A stretch of DNA of 36,228 nucleotides from Pseudomonadota bacterium (GCA_021845505.1 JAJZVU010000034.1:1-36228), one strand, 5' to 3'; positions 17,002 through 24,953 are shown, counted from the first letter of the stretch. Numbers and translations are program-made. The notes: generated from the sequence alone by a model not told the origin.

Positions 17002-18546
17002 TCACGCCCAGTCGTTGCCAGGCGCCTGTACGGGCGCATGGGCGGCATCGTCAGTGCCAGGGGCAAGGTCCGACCCTGCCTCGGCCATCTGGCGGCGCCT
17101 TTCCTCGCGCAATTCCGCGTCCTCGCTGGCAAGCCGGGCGGTGAGCATGGGCAAGGCGCTCGGCATCCTGTCGGTGACGAATCGCCGGATCGCGGCGATC
17201 ACCTGTTCCAGGCCCCAGGGCCGGATGCTCGGTTTCGTGGGCGGCGCCACATGCTTGCCGTCGAACTCCAGCACCATGCCGAAGTCCACAGCTATATCGC
17301 GCGGCCTGGGCCCTTCGATCAACGCATCGCTGCGCGGCTCGACCGCGTAGACGTAGCGCTGGTCCATGTGGATCACCCGGCCTTGTTCGGGTCCATGCTC
17401 GCCAGCGGGGCGAGACTGCAACCGCCAACCCAACTGAGGGTAGGGCGCGATGATCGAGCGCAGGCGCTGTGCCTGAGCCTGCGCGACCGCGAGGTCTTGC
17501 TCGGCCTTGCGCGCGCGATCTTTCTCGCGCAGCAACGCGCGGTTCATGCGATCCGCAAAGTGCGTTACCTCCTCGACCGAATAAAGCGACTGCACGGCGG
17601 TCGTTGGCCTGCTGCCGAGCAAGCCCTTCTCGGTGCCGGTGACCACCGTGACCTCGACAGGCTTGGGCATCGCGGCATCTAGTTCCGCACGTTGCCTGGT
17701 CAGGCGCGCCGTGTAGTCTTTGATGCGCTCCTCCAGTTTGGCAACGCGGGTTGCATCGACGCTGGCTTGGGCCTGCACCTTGGCGATGTCTGCCTGGGCC
17801 TTGTTCAACCGGGACTCGGTGGTGCTGGCCTTGGCCTGCAGTTCCGCGAGGTCGACGGCCACGGCCGCAACTTGTCGCTGCTTGGCGGCAAGCTCACGCG
17901 GCAGATCGGCATGCAACTGCCTCACGCTGCGGTGAACGATCTTGCTGCGGTCGTCGCCTCGCTGCATGCGCTGAATCACCGGAATGCCGCGTTGAATGCC
18001 CATCGGCGCGAAGGCCAGACCCGCAAGGTCCTGCAGTTGCGTCCCTTCACGCCGCTGGAACCGCTGCAGGACCGCGCGGCCATCGGCACCGACGCCTTCG
18101 AGCAGGAAGTGATAGTGTGGCGCGGACTCATCCCCGTGATAGACCAGCGACACCAGCTTGGCGCCGTGCCCGTGAGTTCGCGCGATCTCCTCGACCAAGG
18201 CGAGGGCGCGAGCGTGCGCTTGCTCCAGGTCTTGCTGCACGAGGGGCTGCGCGGCGCGCGAGAACGTGACGATGCCTTCCACCAGCAAGGCTTGCTTGCG
18301 CTGTACCTTCTGCCCGACCCGGTTCCGGTAACGCTCGGCGCTGGCGAGCGCTGCCGCCTTGAAGTCGCCGGCCTCCGGGCCGAACAGGACCGCGTTCAGA
18401 TGCGCGCGTGCCGGATCGACGTACCCCGGCGGCGGGCCTTGACGCAGGTTGTGGCGAGCGACGAACGCCAGGCGGGTCTTCGGCACGCCGTCCAGGCGCA
18501 CCGAGATCCTAGGCAGCAGTTCCTCGGCATGTTCATGATCCAGCAT
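17002..18546 (-). CDS. MobV/Pre-family relaxase (mobilization protein)
   Basis: A 514-residue protein predicted to nick at oriT and pilot the DNA strand during mobilization. Motif I is ARHNLRQ at 30-36, with H32 as candidate nucleophile by analogy with MobM of pMV158, followed by [14 protein letters not shown]. The metal-binding motif is [12 protein letters not shown] with H137, H144 and H146. About residues 230-320 form a long coiled coil ([20 protein letters not shown] and following). The C-terminal part is conserved in the relic beyond attR ([20 protein letters not shown]). The ATG at 18546 is chosen because GGAGGTGGG precedes it; the open frame extends 17 codons further up. A plasmid recombination enzyme (Pre) is the same family under another name. 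Confidence 0.82.
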   Translation of the reverse strand: MLDHEHAEELLPRISVRLDGVPKTRLAFVARHNLRQGPPPGYVDPARAHLNAVLFGPEAGDFKAAALASAERYRNRVGQKVQRKQALLVEGIVTFSRAAQPLVQQDLEQAHARALALVEEIARTHGHGAKLVSLVYHGDESAPHYHFLLEGVGADGRAVLQRFQRREGTQLQDLAGLAFAPMGIQRGIPVIQRMQRGDDRSKIVHRSVRQLHADLPRELAAKQRQVAAVAVDLAELQAKASTTESRLNKAQADIAKVQAQASVDATRVAKLEERIKDYTARLTRQRAELDAAMPKPVEVTVVTGTEKGLLGSRPTTAVQSLYSVEEVTHFADRMNRALLREKDRARKAEQDLAVAQAQAQRLRSIIAPYPQLGWRLQSRPAGEHGPEQGRVIHMDQRYVYAVEPRSDALIEGPRPRDIAVDFGMVLEFDGKHVAPPTKPSIRPWGLEQVIAAIRRFVTDRMPSALPMLTARLASEDAELREERRRQMAEAGSDLAPGTDDAAHAPVQAPGNDWA

Positions 18547-18684
18547 GGTCCCACCTCCATCGAGCCGCACACGGTCTCGTTGTAGAGGCGATCGCATTAA
18601 GCGGGAATAGCCGAGGCGCGATGATCGAGGCCGTCAGCGCACCGGGCGACATCGGACCACCCCGTGGGGTTGGGATGGTTTCGA

Positions 18685-18738
18685 AAGGAAGGGGCACCCT
18701 TCCTTCGCCTACAGCACCCGAAGGGTGCTAGTAGGTTA
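18685..18738 (+). other. Candidate origin of transfer (oriT) with MobV-like nick site
   Basis: Two perfect inverted repeats stand side by side: AAGGAAGGG/CCCTTCCTT (18685-18693, 18697-18705) and AGCACCC/GGGTGCT (18713-18719, 18723-18729). Directly after the second comes TAGTAGG|TTA (18729-18738), which differs at two of ten positions from the TAGTGTG|TTA nick region known for MobM of pMV158, also preceded by a hairpin. Predicted cleavage lies between 18735 and 18736 on the + strand. The site is about 180 bases upstream of the relaxase gene, a usual place. The relaxase reads away from the site on the other strand, unlike pMV158. Confidence 0.55.
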
Positions 18739-19181
18739 AAGGCCGTCTCGCTGACAGGCAGCCTTTCGATGCTGAAGCGGCGGCCTCGATGCCACGGCAG
18801 CGACAACGTAGCCCACGCACATGGACGACAACGTCGCGGGGTAGGGCATGTGGTGGTGCAAGAGGAGAGCCAACACCCACCAGCCACGGCAGCCGTGCCA
18901 CGACAGCACGTGCCCCCACAACGGCACGCGCAGCAGCAACCTCCAGCGCCATGCACCCTTCGCAGGCCGCTGTCGCGGCGTGCGAAGGAAAACATTTGCC
19001 AGGAGTCAACGGTTCCCCCCACCTCGCGCCGAGAACCACGGTCCTTTGCGCACGCGGCGCCGGACGAGCTCTCGTCATGGGGCGCAACCATGCCGTGGTG
19101 GACAGACACGAGGGATCTTCGGGGGGGCGTTCAAGGCACCAAACGCGCCATCGGTGGTGCCTCGCGATCCGAATTGGCCAT

Positions 19182-19290
19182 GAACAATGGCCCATTTCCC
19201 GAGAAATGGCCACGAACAATGGCCCATTCCAATCAATGGGCCAAAGAAATGGGCCATTTCCCGAAAATGGCCTTGAACAATGGCCTATTT
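19182..19290. repeat. Cluster of direct and inverted repeats built on ATGGCC
   Basis: A sequence beginning CATTTCCCGA and ending GAACAATGGCCCATT at 19193-19228 recurs with few changes at 19255-19289, 62 bases on. A further GAACAATGGCCCATTT stands at 19182. Between the copies is a perfect inverted repeat TGGCCCATT/AATGGGCCA (19220-19228, 19235-19243), and CATTTC/GAAATG forms a second small hairpin inside copy one. The arrangement resembles iterons or a multi-site operator. Its role (replication, transfer control or segregation) cannot be told from sequence. Confidence 0.6.
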
Positions 19291-19617
19291 CTCGACGTTG
19301 GCAGATTGGCGTCACCCATGTGGCGCAAACCGCTAGAAGGCTTCGGCAGGCGAGCAGGCAGCAGGAGCCTCAACCAGGCAGCGCAATGACCTGTTGTGCT
19401 CCGCGCACGTACCCATTGCATCCAGGCGCAACGGTTGTCGCCACTGACTACCGTCCTGCGGTTGTCGGTGCAACCTCTCGCCAACGCCAGCCATGGACCA
19501 GATGCCCTTGTCGAGCCAAGGACTGGAGGTCGGCCTGACCGGACTCTCACCCGATTCCGCCTAGGGGCCGGTCACGACCCGTTGCAGTCGGTCGCACACA
19601 TTCCGGAAAACGGTCAC

Positions 19618-19940
19618 TCAACGCTCCAGCGCCAATGCATCCAGCGGGTTCACGCCCAGCACCTCGCGGTACAAGAACAGCAAGGCGCTGAGCGCCTGAT
19701 TGTGCGTGGAGGCCGACACATCGCGTTCAATCGCCAGCATAGTGAGGAAAGCCTCCACCTCGGCCTCGCCCATCTCACGCGGACGCCGCACGGCCCGCCC
19801 CGACCTTGCCAGCGAATAAAAAGGCGCACACAATACATATAAGCCTTCTCGGCGCAGGAGCTATAGAGCACGTACCAAATGCGCTTGCGAAGCTAATCGA
19901 GAAAGCGAACCGAGTGCAGCACGGGCATGCCGGGTTTCAT
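19618..19940 (-). pseudogene. intI: Integron integrase intI, decayed N-terminal remnant
   Basis: Read from the ATG at 19940 the protein begins MKPGMPVLHSVRFLD, meets a TAG at 19895-19893, continues [12 protein letters not shown] and [18 protein letters not shown], then shifts frame across about 11 extra bases near 19789-19799. It resumes as [20 protein letters not shown] and [20 protein letters not shown] before a stop at 19618. These pieces follow the N-terminal core-binding domain of IntI1-like integron integrases in order. Only about 105 of the usual 320-340 codons remain; the catalytic domain with its Arg, His and Tyr residues is gone. The gene is therefore dead three times over. Its orientation, divergent from the cassettes, is the standard integron layout. 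Confidence 0.88.
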
Positions 19941-20081
19941 GGCTCATTTATGCTTGTTTTTTTGCACAGTCCATTCCTCCGGAACCCACTGTGCAAGCCA
20001 CTTCGCAGCGCAAGATCTTGCCAGAATATCGCGCGGCCGTCGGTTTATTTTGCGGAGTTTGCGGACTACCTTACGTTAGGC
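19941..20081 (+). other. attI recombination site region
   Basis: Right next to the intI start codon lies TTCATGGCTCATTTATGCTT followed by GTTTTTTTGCACAGTCCAT, which closely resembles, from memory, the class 1 integron 5' conserved segment around its intI1 start. The region ends in the core site GTTAGGC at 20075-20081, with cleavage expected after G20075. An inverted repeat TTGCACAGT/ACTGTGCAA (19962-19970, 19988-19996) lies inside it. No RYYYAAC partner is found upstream, so it is a simple attI-type site and not an attC. A cassette promoter is expected here or in the intI remnant, but I see no convincing one. Confidence 0.72.
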
Positions 20082-20087
20082 AGCAAG

Positions 20088-20945
20088 ATGGACGAGCAGA
20101 TGCAAGACTTCTTGATTAATTCCCTGGGCATATTTTGCAGCGCAGAAATGCAGACTCTTATTGCCAAAGTGCGCGAAATCGCTGGATGCGAACTCCCCGC
20201 CGAAAAAAAGACGCCCTTCTTAGCTTTTCATAAGTTCATAACGGAACCACAGCCAAACTTCATCTCTACGCTTCGCGCTGATCCAAAGAAGGAGCATTGG
20301 TATCACGCCTTGGTAAACGGTATTCTTGGCAATGTTCAAGGCTCCTTTAGTTGCCTGCTTTATCACCAAGAACGTCTGGCGCAAACAGAGCGCGCGTTAA
20401 TGGTTGCGCTTCACGCCCACGACATAAAAGGGCTTCCCGCAAATGGAACGCTTGGTCTGGGAGGCACATCGGTGCTTGACTTTGAGTATCAAGCATATGT
20501 ACTCGCGTTCCGTAGGTGTCTCGACCAGTTGGCATGCGCTTTAGCAGCATTTTTCAAGAACAAATACAGCTCTTTCCGAACACTACCCAACTTCCTCAGC
20601 CACCGAAAGCCAAAAGAGGTTGCCAGCAAGCTTGCTGAAGTCCATGCGACGCACATAAGCAACTTCGAGTTCGTCCTGTCGGAAGGTGGCGTTACATCGG
20701 TACGGGACCGAATCGCTCACTACGAATTTGTCCAAGCGGGATGCTTCAACTTGAGCACGAGAGGCGTTGTCTTGGTAGGGGGCGGCGAAAATTTGAATTT
20801 GGCAGGAGGCGTTTCTGAAACGCTTACAGGCACCCTTCAGAGAAAATCGAACAGCCTTCATCAATGCATTTCTGAAATGATAGATGTATTTGTGCAAGAG
20901 GTGGCAATGTGGGAGGCAGATGTCTCGCAAAGAGCCAGCGAATGA
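20088..20945 (+). CDS. Cassette 1 protein of unknown function with HEPN-like RX4H motif
   Basis: A 285-residue protein I do not recognise. It is largely alpha-helical by composition, without signal peptide or transmembrane helix. Near the C-terminus SVRDRIAHYEF contains R206-x4-H211, the motif of HEPN-type ribonucleases, followed about 45 residues later by a helix (NSLHQCISEMIDVFVQEVAM). The ATG at 20088 is chosen because it lies seven bases after the attI core site, where cassette genes begin; the 94 codons of open frame upstream read across attI and the intI remnant. Codon use is clearly less GC-rich than in the flanks. A stress or phage-defence RNase or toxin is possible; the HEPN assignment rests on the motif and its helical context only. 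Confidence 0.75.
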   Translation: MDEQMQDFLINSLGIFCSAEMQTLIAKVREIAGCELPAEKKTPFLAFHKFITEPQPNFISTLRADPKKEHWYHALVNGILGNVQGSFSCLLYHQERLAQTERALMVALHAHDIKGLPANGTLGLGGTSVLDFEYQAYVLAFRRCLDQLACALAAFFKNKYSSFRTLPNFLSHRKPKEVASKLAEVHATHISNFEFVLSEGGVTSVRDRIAHYEFVQAGCFNLSTRGVVLVGGGENLNLAGGVSETLTGTLQRKSNSLHQCISEMIDVFVQEVAMWEADVSQRASE

Positions 20946-20964
20946 AGCAGCTTCGCGCTTTACT

Positions 20965-21081
20965 GCCTAACTTGTCGTTCAGCGCGAACGCCAACGCAGG
21001 CCATGCCTTCGGCATTTTCATGGCCTGTGTCGGGGCCCTCCGCACTTCGTGCTCCGGCGCCGGTTAACTAGAGCGTTAACC
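20965..21081 (+). repeat. attC1 recombination site of cassette 1
   Basis: R'' is GCCTAAC (20965-20971), followed by TTGTCGTTCAGCG. At the far end stands CGGTTAACTAGAGCGTTAACC with the core site GTTAACC at 21075-21081. Both ends follow the attC consensus (RYYYAAC and GTTRRRY with the typical L boxes). R'' is exactly complementary to the GTTAGGC that opens the same cassette. The 117-base site has long imperfect inverted repeats between the boxes, so it would fold into the single-strand hairpin that integron integrases recognise. Confidence 0.85.
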
Positions 21082-21102
21082 ATTCACTTGAAATCACCCA
21101 CT

Positions 21103-22425
21103 ATGACCGACGCTGACAACGCATTTGAGGAAGAGGAAATCGAAGCTGCGAGACCTCCCGAAGAAATCGCTGCGGCGAAAAGGCTATTAGTGGAGCGATG
21201 TTCGGCGGCAGGCATCACGCTCGAGGAGGTAAATGTTCCAGATGAGGGGCCTCGCCTTCGGGTTGGAATGAAATGCGGCCGCAACACGCGCTGGCTTGGC
21301 CTGTGGTCTGATGACAGCATTGGGCAATTTCTTTCGATTCCGTTCGAGAAATACATCTACCTTGCAGATCTTGAGGCGATATGTTCTTACGTTGATGGAA
21401 CCATAGAGGCCGCAATTCGACCCCTTGCTCCGTCATTCGGACCAGCAAGCTTCGCGTACCGGCGCCTGTTTGGGTTTGATCGCCCAGACGATCAGTTTGA
21501 TGTGGAGTCTGCCAAGATTGCCGTGCCCGCCACACAGGAAGGGTTGCCTCACATCGAGATTAGCCCCGCGTCTGAGGTTTTTACCCGACTATCGAGGTCG
21601 CCAGCCAGGCTGCGCATGACTCTGAAACTTGCTGGTTGTCATGTAACTACGCACGACTCAGCGCTAGCGTTGCTCAATAAAGCTGCGGGATCGGTCCTGT
21701 TCCAACTTGACCTACTTACTGACGTCCCAATGGGTTTGGAGAAAGCGCGCCGCCGCTTTGGCGGTGGGCGATCGCAAAGGAAGCGATCAAACCAAGCTAC
21801 CGAATTGCAGTACCCAAAGACACAGTTCGAAAACGCCCCGCTGTCGCTGTATTGGTACGGCCGAAGCGCGACGGGTATGCCCTTGCTTCAATTTCTCGCT
21901 TTCTACCAAGTCATCGAATTCTACTTTCCGATCTATTCGCAGTCAGCGGCCCAGAGAAAGCTGAAAGCGATACTAAAGGACCCGACATTCCGCGGAGACC
22001 GGGATGCTGACATTGCTAGACTCTTGGGGGCGATTTACGTGAGCCGTAGTGGTGCGTTTGGCGATGAACGCTCACAACTCCGTGCGACACTTGTGGAATG
22101 CTCAGATTCGGAAGCTTTACGCCAATTCCTAGAGGCCGAAGCTGAGCGCAAGGACTTTTTTCTCAACAAGGCGAAGTCGTCCCCGTATCACAAAATTCCT
22201 TTGGCGAACCCCTCCGCCGATCTTAGGAACGATGTGACAGACAGAATCTATGACATCCGTTGCAAGATCGTTCATACAAAGACTGATTCAAGAGACGGGG
22301 ACGTTGAATTGCTGCTGCCCTTTACTCAGGAGGCCGAGCAGCTTTCTTTCGACATAGAGCTCGTCCAGTATCTTGCACAACAGGTACTGGTGGCGGGTAG
22401 TGCTCCGTTTAACGTCCATGGCTAA
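21103..22425 (+). CDS. Cassette 2 protein of unknown function with HEPN-like RX4H motif
   Basis: A 440-residue protein without recognisable family. The first 30 residues are acidic (DNAFEEEEIEAARPPEE), a mixed region with a WLGLWSDDSIGQF stretch follows, then YWYGRSATGMPLLQFLAFYQ (about 265-285). The C-terminal helical part contains DIRCKIVHTK with R386-x4-H391, again the HEPN ribonuclease motif, followed by LLPFTQEAEQLSFDIELVQY. Such a C-terminal arrangement (R-x4-H, short linker, LLP, long helix) is common in HEPN domains of defence proteins. The ATG at 21103 lies 22 bases after the core site of attC1. The stop codon sits inside the R'' box of attC2. It is low in GC compared with the flanks. 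Function unknown. Confidence 0.78.
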   Translation: MTDADNAFEEEEIEAARPPEEIAAAKRLLVERCSAAGITLEEVNVPDEGPRLRVGMKCGRNTRWLGLWSDDSIGQFLSIPFEKYIYLADLEAICSYVDGTIEAAIRPLAPSFGPASFAYRRLFGFDRPDDQFDVESAKIAVPATQEGLPHIEISPASEVFTRLSRSPARLRMTLKLAGCHVTTHDSALALLNKAAGSVLFQLDLLTDVPMGLEKARRRFGGGRSQRKRSNQATELQYPKTQFENAPLSLYWYGRSATGMPLLQFLAFYQVIEFYFPIYSQSAAQRKLKAILKDPTFRGDRDADIARLLGAIYVSRSGAFGDERSQLRATLVECSDSEALRQFLEAEAERKDFFLNKAKSSPYHKIPLANPSADLRNDVTDRIYDIRCKIVHTKTDSRDGDVELLLPFTQEAEQLSFDIELVQYLAQQVLVAGSAPFNVHG

Positions 22426-22486
22426 CCCATCATTCCGCCAGACCTGCGCGAAAAGCCGCGCAGGCCGATGAATTCAGACGTTGGAC
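22420..22486 (+). repeat. attC2 recombination site of cassette 2
   Basis: A compact 67-base attC. R'' is GGCTAAC (22420-22426, overlapping the gene's stop codon). A central stem CCTGCGCG/CGCGCAGG encloses a six-base loop, L' is near GATGAATTCAGAC, and the core site is GTTGGAC (22480-22486). The short size, perfect stem and boxes in the right order leave little doubt. Sequence after it (22487-22618) shows no further cassette gene. Confidence 0.88.
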
Positions 22487-22551
22487 GACAGCGTTTCTCA
22501 AAGCGCAACGGCAGCAACGGGTCGACAGCCGCCTCTGGCGATGGCCAAGTA

Positions 22552-22581
22552 GGCGACGGCACGGGCCGAGGTGCCGTCGCC
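22552..22581. terminator. Strong hairpin downstream of the integrase gene
   Basis: GGCGACGGCAC (22552-22562) pairs perfectly with GTGCCGTCGCC (22571-22581) around an eight-base loop. It lies between attC2 and the end of the integrase gene, 37 bases past the integrase stop, and may end transcripts from either side. There is no T-run. Confidence 0.45.
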
Positions 22582-22618
22582 GGGCTGTCGGTGCTCGGCA
22601 GATGTCAGCGGAGCGCGT

Positions 22619-24028
22619 TCAGATGGATGACGTGTGGCGGCGCGCGGACCGTGGGAGACCCCATTGGGGGTAGTGCACCGTTGCGGTTCGCTGCCTTGCC
22701 GCAGTACCGAGCGCCACAACCGTGCGAGGGGTGTCGTTCAAGGCCGCATCGAGCGCATCGCCCAGCACGCGCCATGCCTCTCGCCGCTCTGGTAGGAGTT
22801 CCTGTCGCTGATAGGTCCGCACCACCTTGCGGTGCTCCTTGTGGTTCAGGCAGCGCTCGATCACTTCCGACATCACGCCGTTCTCGCCCATGATCGTCGC
22901 GCCGGTTCGCCGCAGGTCGTGCGCGGTCCAGCGACCGCCGTCCAGCGTCAGCGTGCCTTTGGCCTGCGTGCGGTGCTTCTTGTCCAGCGGACTCTGGCGG
23001 TCGGTGAACTGCTTGGTCAGCGCCTGCTTGCCGATCGGCGCGTCGACCTCGGGTTGAGGTGCTTCCTTGCCGGGCGCGCGTTTGCGTGCGGATGGCATGA
23101 CCCATGCCGACCAGCCGGTGAGTGTCCGAAGTTCGCGGAACTGCCGCAGCGCGAACTCCGACAGGAACACGGTGTGCGGCTGGCCGTTCTTGGTTTCGGG
23201 GAGGTACCAGACCCCGGCCTTCAGGTCGACGTCCTTCCACGCGGCCTGGCTGAGCTCCCCGACGCGCACCAGCGTCGACAGCAGAATCCAGATCGCAAGC
23301 TCGGCGTGGCGTTCCAGGTTGGCCTGCGGCAATTGATCGCGCAGCGCGCGGATCTCGTCCAGGCTGAGCACGCGGTCGCGTTCCTTGATGTCTCCACCCA
23401 CCTGCTTCTTCGCGATCCAGGTCAGCGGCGAGCGGTCGACCCAGTCGCGGGCCTCGCACCAGCGATAGAACTGCTTGAGCGCGACCAGGCAATGGTTGGC
23501 CTGCACGCGCGCGCCGCGTGCCACGATGCCGTCGAGGCAGGCGAGCAGATCGCCGCGCCCGATGCTGCGCAGGTCGCGATGGCCGAGGACGTTGATGACA
23601 TCCTTGCGCAGCATCCGCATGGCTTCGATGCCGCCGTCCTTGCGGTTGGCCAACTGCAGCTTGTGCCAGAGCGCGGCGGCGTCCCCCAGGGTGCGGCGCG
23701 AGGCGATCTCCTGCTGGCGGCGCTGCTCCTCGGCGTCGGCTGCTGCGCGGGCCTTGCGTTGTTCCTCGATCGGATCGAGGCCGTTGTCGACGACCCTGCG
23801 CAGCTGGTCGGCATCCTGGCGGGCTTCGACCAGGGACTTCAACTTGGCGTCGCCGAGGTCGACGATGCGGCGCTTGCCACCAACTGTGTAGCGCAGGCGC
23901 CAGGTCTTGGTGCCGCCAGGGCGCACGTGCAGGAACAGTCCGCCCCCATCGTTCAGCCAACGGTCCGCGCCGTCGGCGCGTGCGTTTTCGATTTCCTTGA
24001 CGGTCAGTCCGACCCTGCGTCCTGCCAT
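22619..24028 (-). CDS. P4-type tyrosine integrase (DUF4102 arm-binding domain)
   Basis: A 469-residue site-specific recombinase that should integrate and excise the element at tRNA-Pro. The N-terminal arm-binding domain (about 1-90) includes WLNDGGGLFLHVRPGGTKTW and RRIVDLGDAKLKSLVEAR. A core-binding domain follows at about 110-210. The catalytic domain has R255 (TLVRVGEL), K280, H370 and R373 (HDLRRTGA), H396 (CLNH) and nucleophile Y406 (RTYQRQE), so it looks active. The ATG at 24028 follows CAGCAGGAGG; the open frame reaches further up, but that part overlaps a candidate arm site. It lies next to attR with its start facing the end, the usual place for such integrases. Confidence 0.93.
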   Translation of the reverse strand: MAGRRVGLTVKEIENARADGADRWLNDGGGLFLHVRPGGTKTWRLRYTVGGKRRIVDLGDAKLKSLVEARQDADQLRRVVDNGLDPIEEQRKARAAADAEEQRRQQEIASRRTLGDAAALWHKLQLANRKDGGIEAMRMLRKDVINVLGHRDLRSIGRGDLLACLDGIVARGARVQANHCLVALKQFYRWCEARDWVDRSPLTWIAKKQVGGDIKERDRVLSLDEIRALRDQLPQANLERHAELAIWILLSTLVRVGELSQAAWKDVDLKAGVWYLPETKNGQPHTVFLSEFALRQFRELRTLTGWSAWVMPSARKRAPGKEAPQPEVDAPIGKQALTKQFTDRQSPLDKKHRTQAKGTLTLDGGRWTAHDLRRTGATIMGENGVMSEVIERCLNHKEHRKVVRTYQRQELLPERREAWRVLGDALDAALNDTPRTVVALGTAARQRTATVHYPQWGLPRSARRHTSSI

Positions 24029-24046
24029 GGCAACAACCCTCCTGCT

Positions 24047-24072
24047 GTTGCCATTCTGTTGCCGATCGGCGC
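24047..24072 (+). repeat. Right copy of the 26-base internal repeat
   Basis: GTTGCCATTCTGTTGCC followed by GATCGGCGC matches the copy at 16878-16903 in 23 of 26 bases, in the same orientation. It lies just upstream of the integrase start, so besides being a possible arm site it could let the integrase control its own gene. A shortened third copy stands outside the element at 24286-24305. Confidence 0.55.
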
Positions 24073-24183
24073 TAGCTGCAAACGAATTCCTGCACCGCAG
24101 CAAAAATGCATTCTTGTTAAGAATCAACAACTTGCATTTTCTCAAGGCCCGTCAAATCGAGCGTTTTTGACCCCCAAAGGCAG

Positions 24184-24237
<54 letters not shown>

Positions 24238-24248
24238 GGACTTGCGAG

Positions 24249-24271
24249 AGCCGGCCAGGGGCCGGCTTTTT
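24249..24271 (+). terminator. Displaced copy of the tRNA-Pro terminator
   Basis: AGCCGGCC (24249-24256) and GGCCGGCT (24260-24267) with an AGG loop and a run of T. It differs from the hairpin after the intact tRNA only in the loop and marks where the transcript ended before insertion, or the left end of a second element. Confidence 0.75.
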
Positions 24272-24305
24272 CGTGGGTGGGGGTCGTTGCCGATCGGTTG
24301 CGCCG

Positions 24306-24555
24306 GCATCGGTGCATCGGCGGCATCGTCCGCGACTGCGGCGAGGTCCGATCGGGCTTCGGCCATCCGCCGGTGCTGGTCGTCGCGCGGTTGCGCGACC
24401 TCGCTGGCACGCCGTCCGCTGAGCATGGTCGGCTCGCTGGCATCCTGCCGGTGACCAAGCGCCGGATCGCGGCGATCGCCTGCTCCACGCGCCAGGGCCG
24501 GATGCTCGGCCCGGCCTCGCAGCCGAGGCTTCGTCGGTGGCGCCGGTACGGCGCT
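24306..24555 (-). pseudogene. Relic of a second MobV relaxase gene (3' end)
   Basis: This stretch aligns with the last part of the relaxase gene at 17002-18546. In one frame it reads GPSIRPWRVEQAIAAIRRLV and TGRMPASRP, matching [20 protein letters not shown] and TDRMPSALP; then the match jumps frame to MLSGRRASEVAQPRDDQHRR and MAEARSDLAAVADDAADAP. At least one frameshift and an upstream truncation make it a pseudogene. The 54-bp repeat, terminator and GTTGCC site in front of it repeat the order at the element's left end, so a second, related element once stood here in tandem. Confidence 0.78.
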
Positions 24556-24647
24556 GCGAGGTTTTTCAAATTCAGCGCGCACTTCGGTTCTGAGGGGTGA
24601 CGCGGCTCGTGCAGCCGCAACTTCGACGAGACCACCAGAGGTGACGC

Positions 24648-24953
24648 ATGCGCAGGTTTCAGCAGTGGATTTCCGGTAGCCTGGTGCTGGGCGCCTGCAT
24701 GGGCGCATCCGCGTTCGCGCGGCCGGCCCGTCCACCGGTTCGGCAGACCTATTGCAACAGCGCGAGCAACCTCAACCAGGTGGCGCTGGGCGATGCGGCG
24801 ATGCGCTTCGACTGCCCGCGCATCGCGAGCGAACCCTTGAGCGTGGCCGCGCTGGGGCGATTGGGCTGGCGCGTGCAGGCCGCCATCGCGTTCGGCGACC
24901 AGACGACCCACCCGAGGGCGGGGGTGTTCCTGCTGAAGGGGCCGAAGTCATGA
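24648..24953 (+). CDS. Small exported protein of unknown function
   Basis: A 101-residue protein starting with a typical signal peptide (MRRFQQWISGSLVLGACM, cut probably after ASAFA). The mature part of about 77 residues contains two cysteines (TYCNSAS and RFDCPRI), which could form a disulfide bond in the periplasm. No family is recognised. The ATG follows GAGGTGACGC, a good ribosome-binding site. The stop overlaps the ATG of the next gene (ATGA), so the two probably act together. The position right after the relics of mobile elements leaves open whether it is host DNA or old cargo. Confidence 0.65.
   Translation: MRRFQQWISGSLVLGACMGASAFARPARPPVRQTYCNSASNLNQVALGDAAMRFDCPRIASEPLSVAALGRLGWRVQAAIAFGDQTTHPRAGVFLLKGPKS

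Larger units (their letters stand above)
18547..19617. other. Non-coding control region of the mobilizable element
   Basis: About 1.07 kb between the relaxase start and the integron remnant. It contains two hairpins with the candidate oriT (18685-18738) and a palindromic repeat cluster (19182-19290). The open frames that cross it on both strands are overlapping, rich in Arg/Pro/Ala and resemble no family, so I take it as non-coding. The stretch 19300-19617 shows no motif that I recognise. Confidence 0.5.
19618..22486 (+). mobile_element. Small integron: dead intI, attI and two gene cassettes
   Basis: The order is intI remnant (-), attI region, cassette 1 (20076-21075) with attC1, cassette 2 (21076-22480) with attC2. 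Each cassette begins at the G|TT cleavage point of a GTTRRRY core site, holds one gene close to that point, and ends with its own RYYYAAC. The terminal bases of each cassette match its own beginning, as expected for units once free as circles (TTAGGC with GCCTAAC in cassette 1; TTAACC with GGCTAAC, one mismatch, in cassette 2). With the integrase dead, the array is fixed unless an integrase acts in trans. No third cassette gene follows attC2. Confidence 0.85.

Noticed and set aside
18728-19315. Open frame of 195 codons (-) and overlapping + frames in the element's control region
   Set aside because: They cross the oriT hairpins and the repeat cluster, overlap each other on both strands and have no coding-like composition.
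19806-20087. 94-codon N-terminal extension of the cassette 1 protein
   Set aside because: It would read through the intI start, the attI region and the core site; cassette genes start after the core site, as the ATG at 20088 does.
22487-22618. A third integron cassette after attC2
   Set aside because: No open frame near the core site and no further RYYYAAC/GTTRRRY pair; only a hairpin before the integrase stop.
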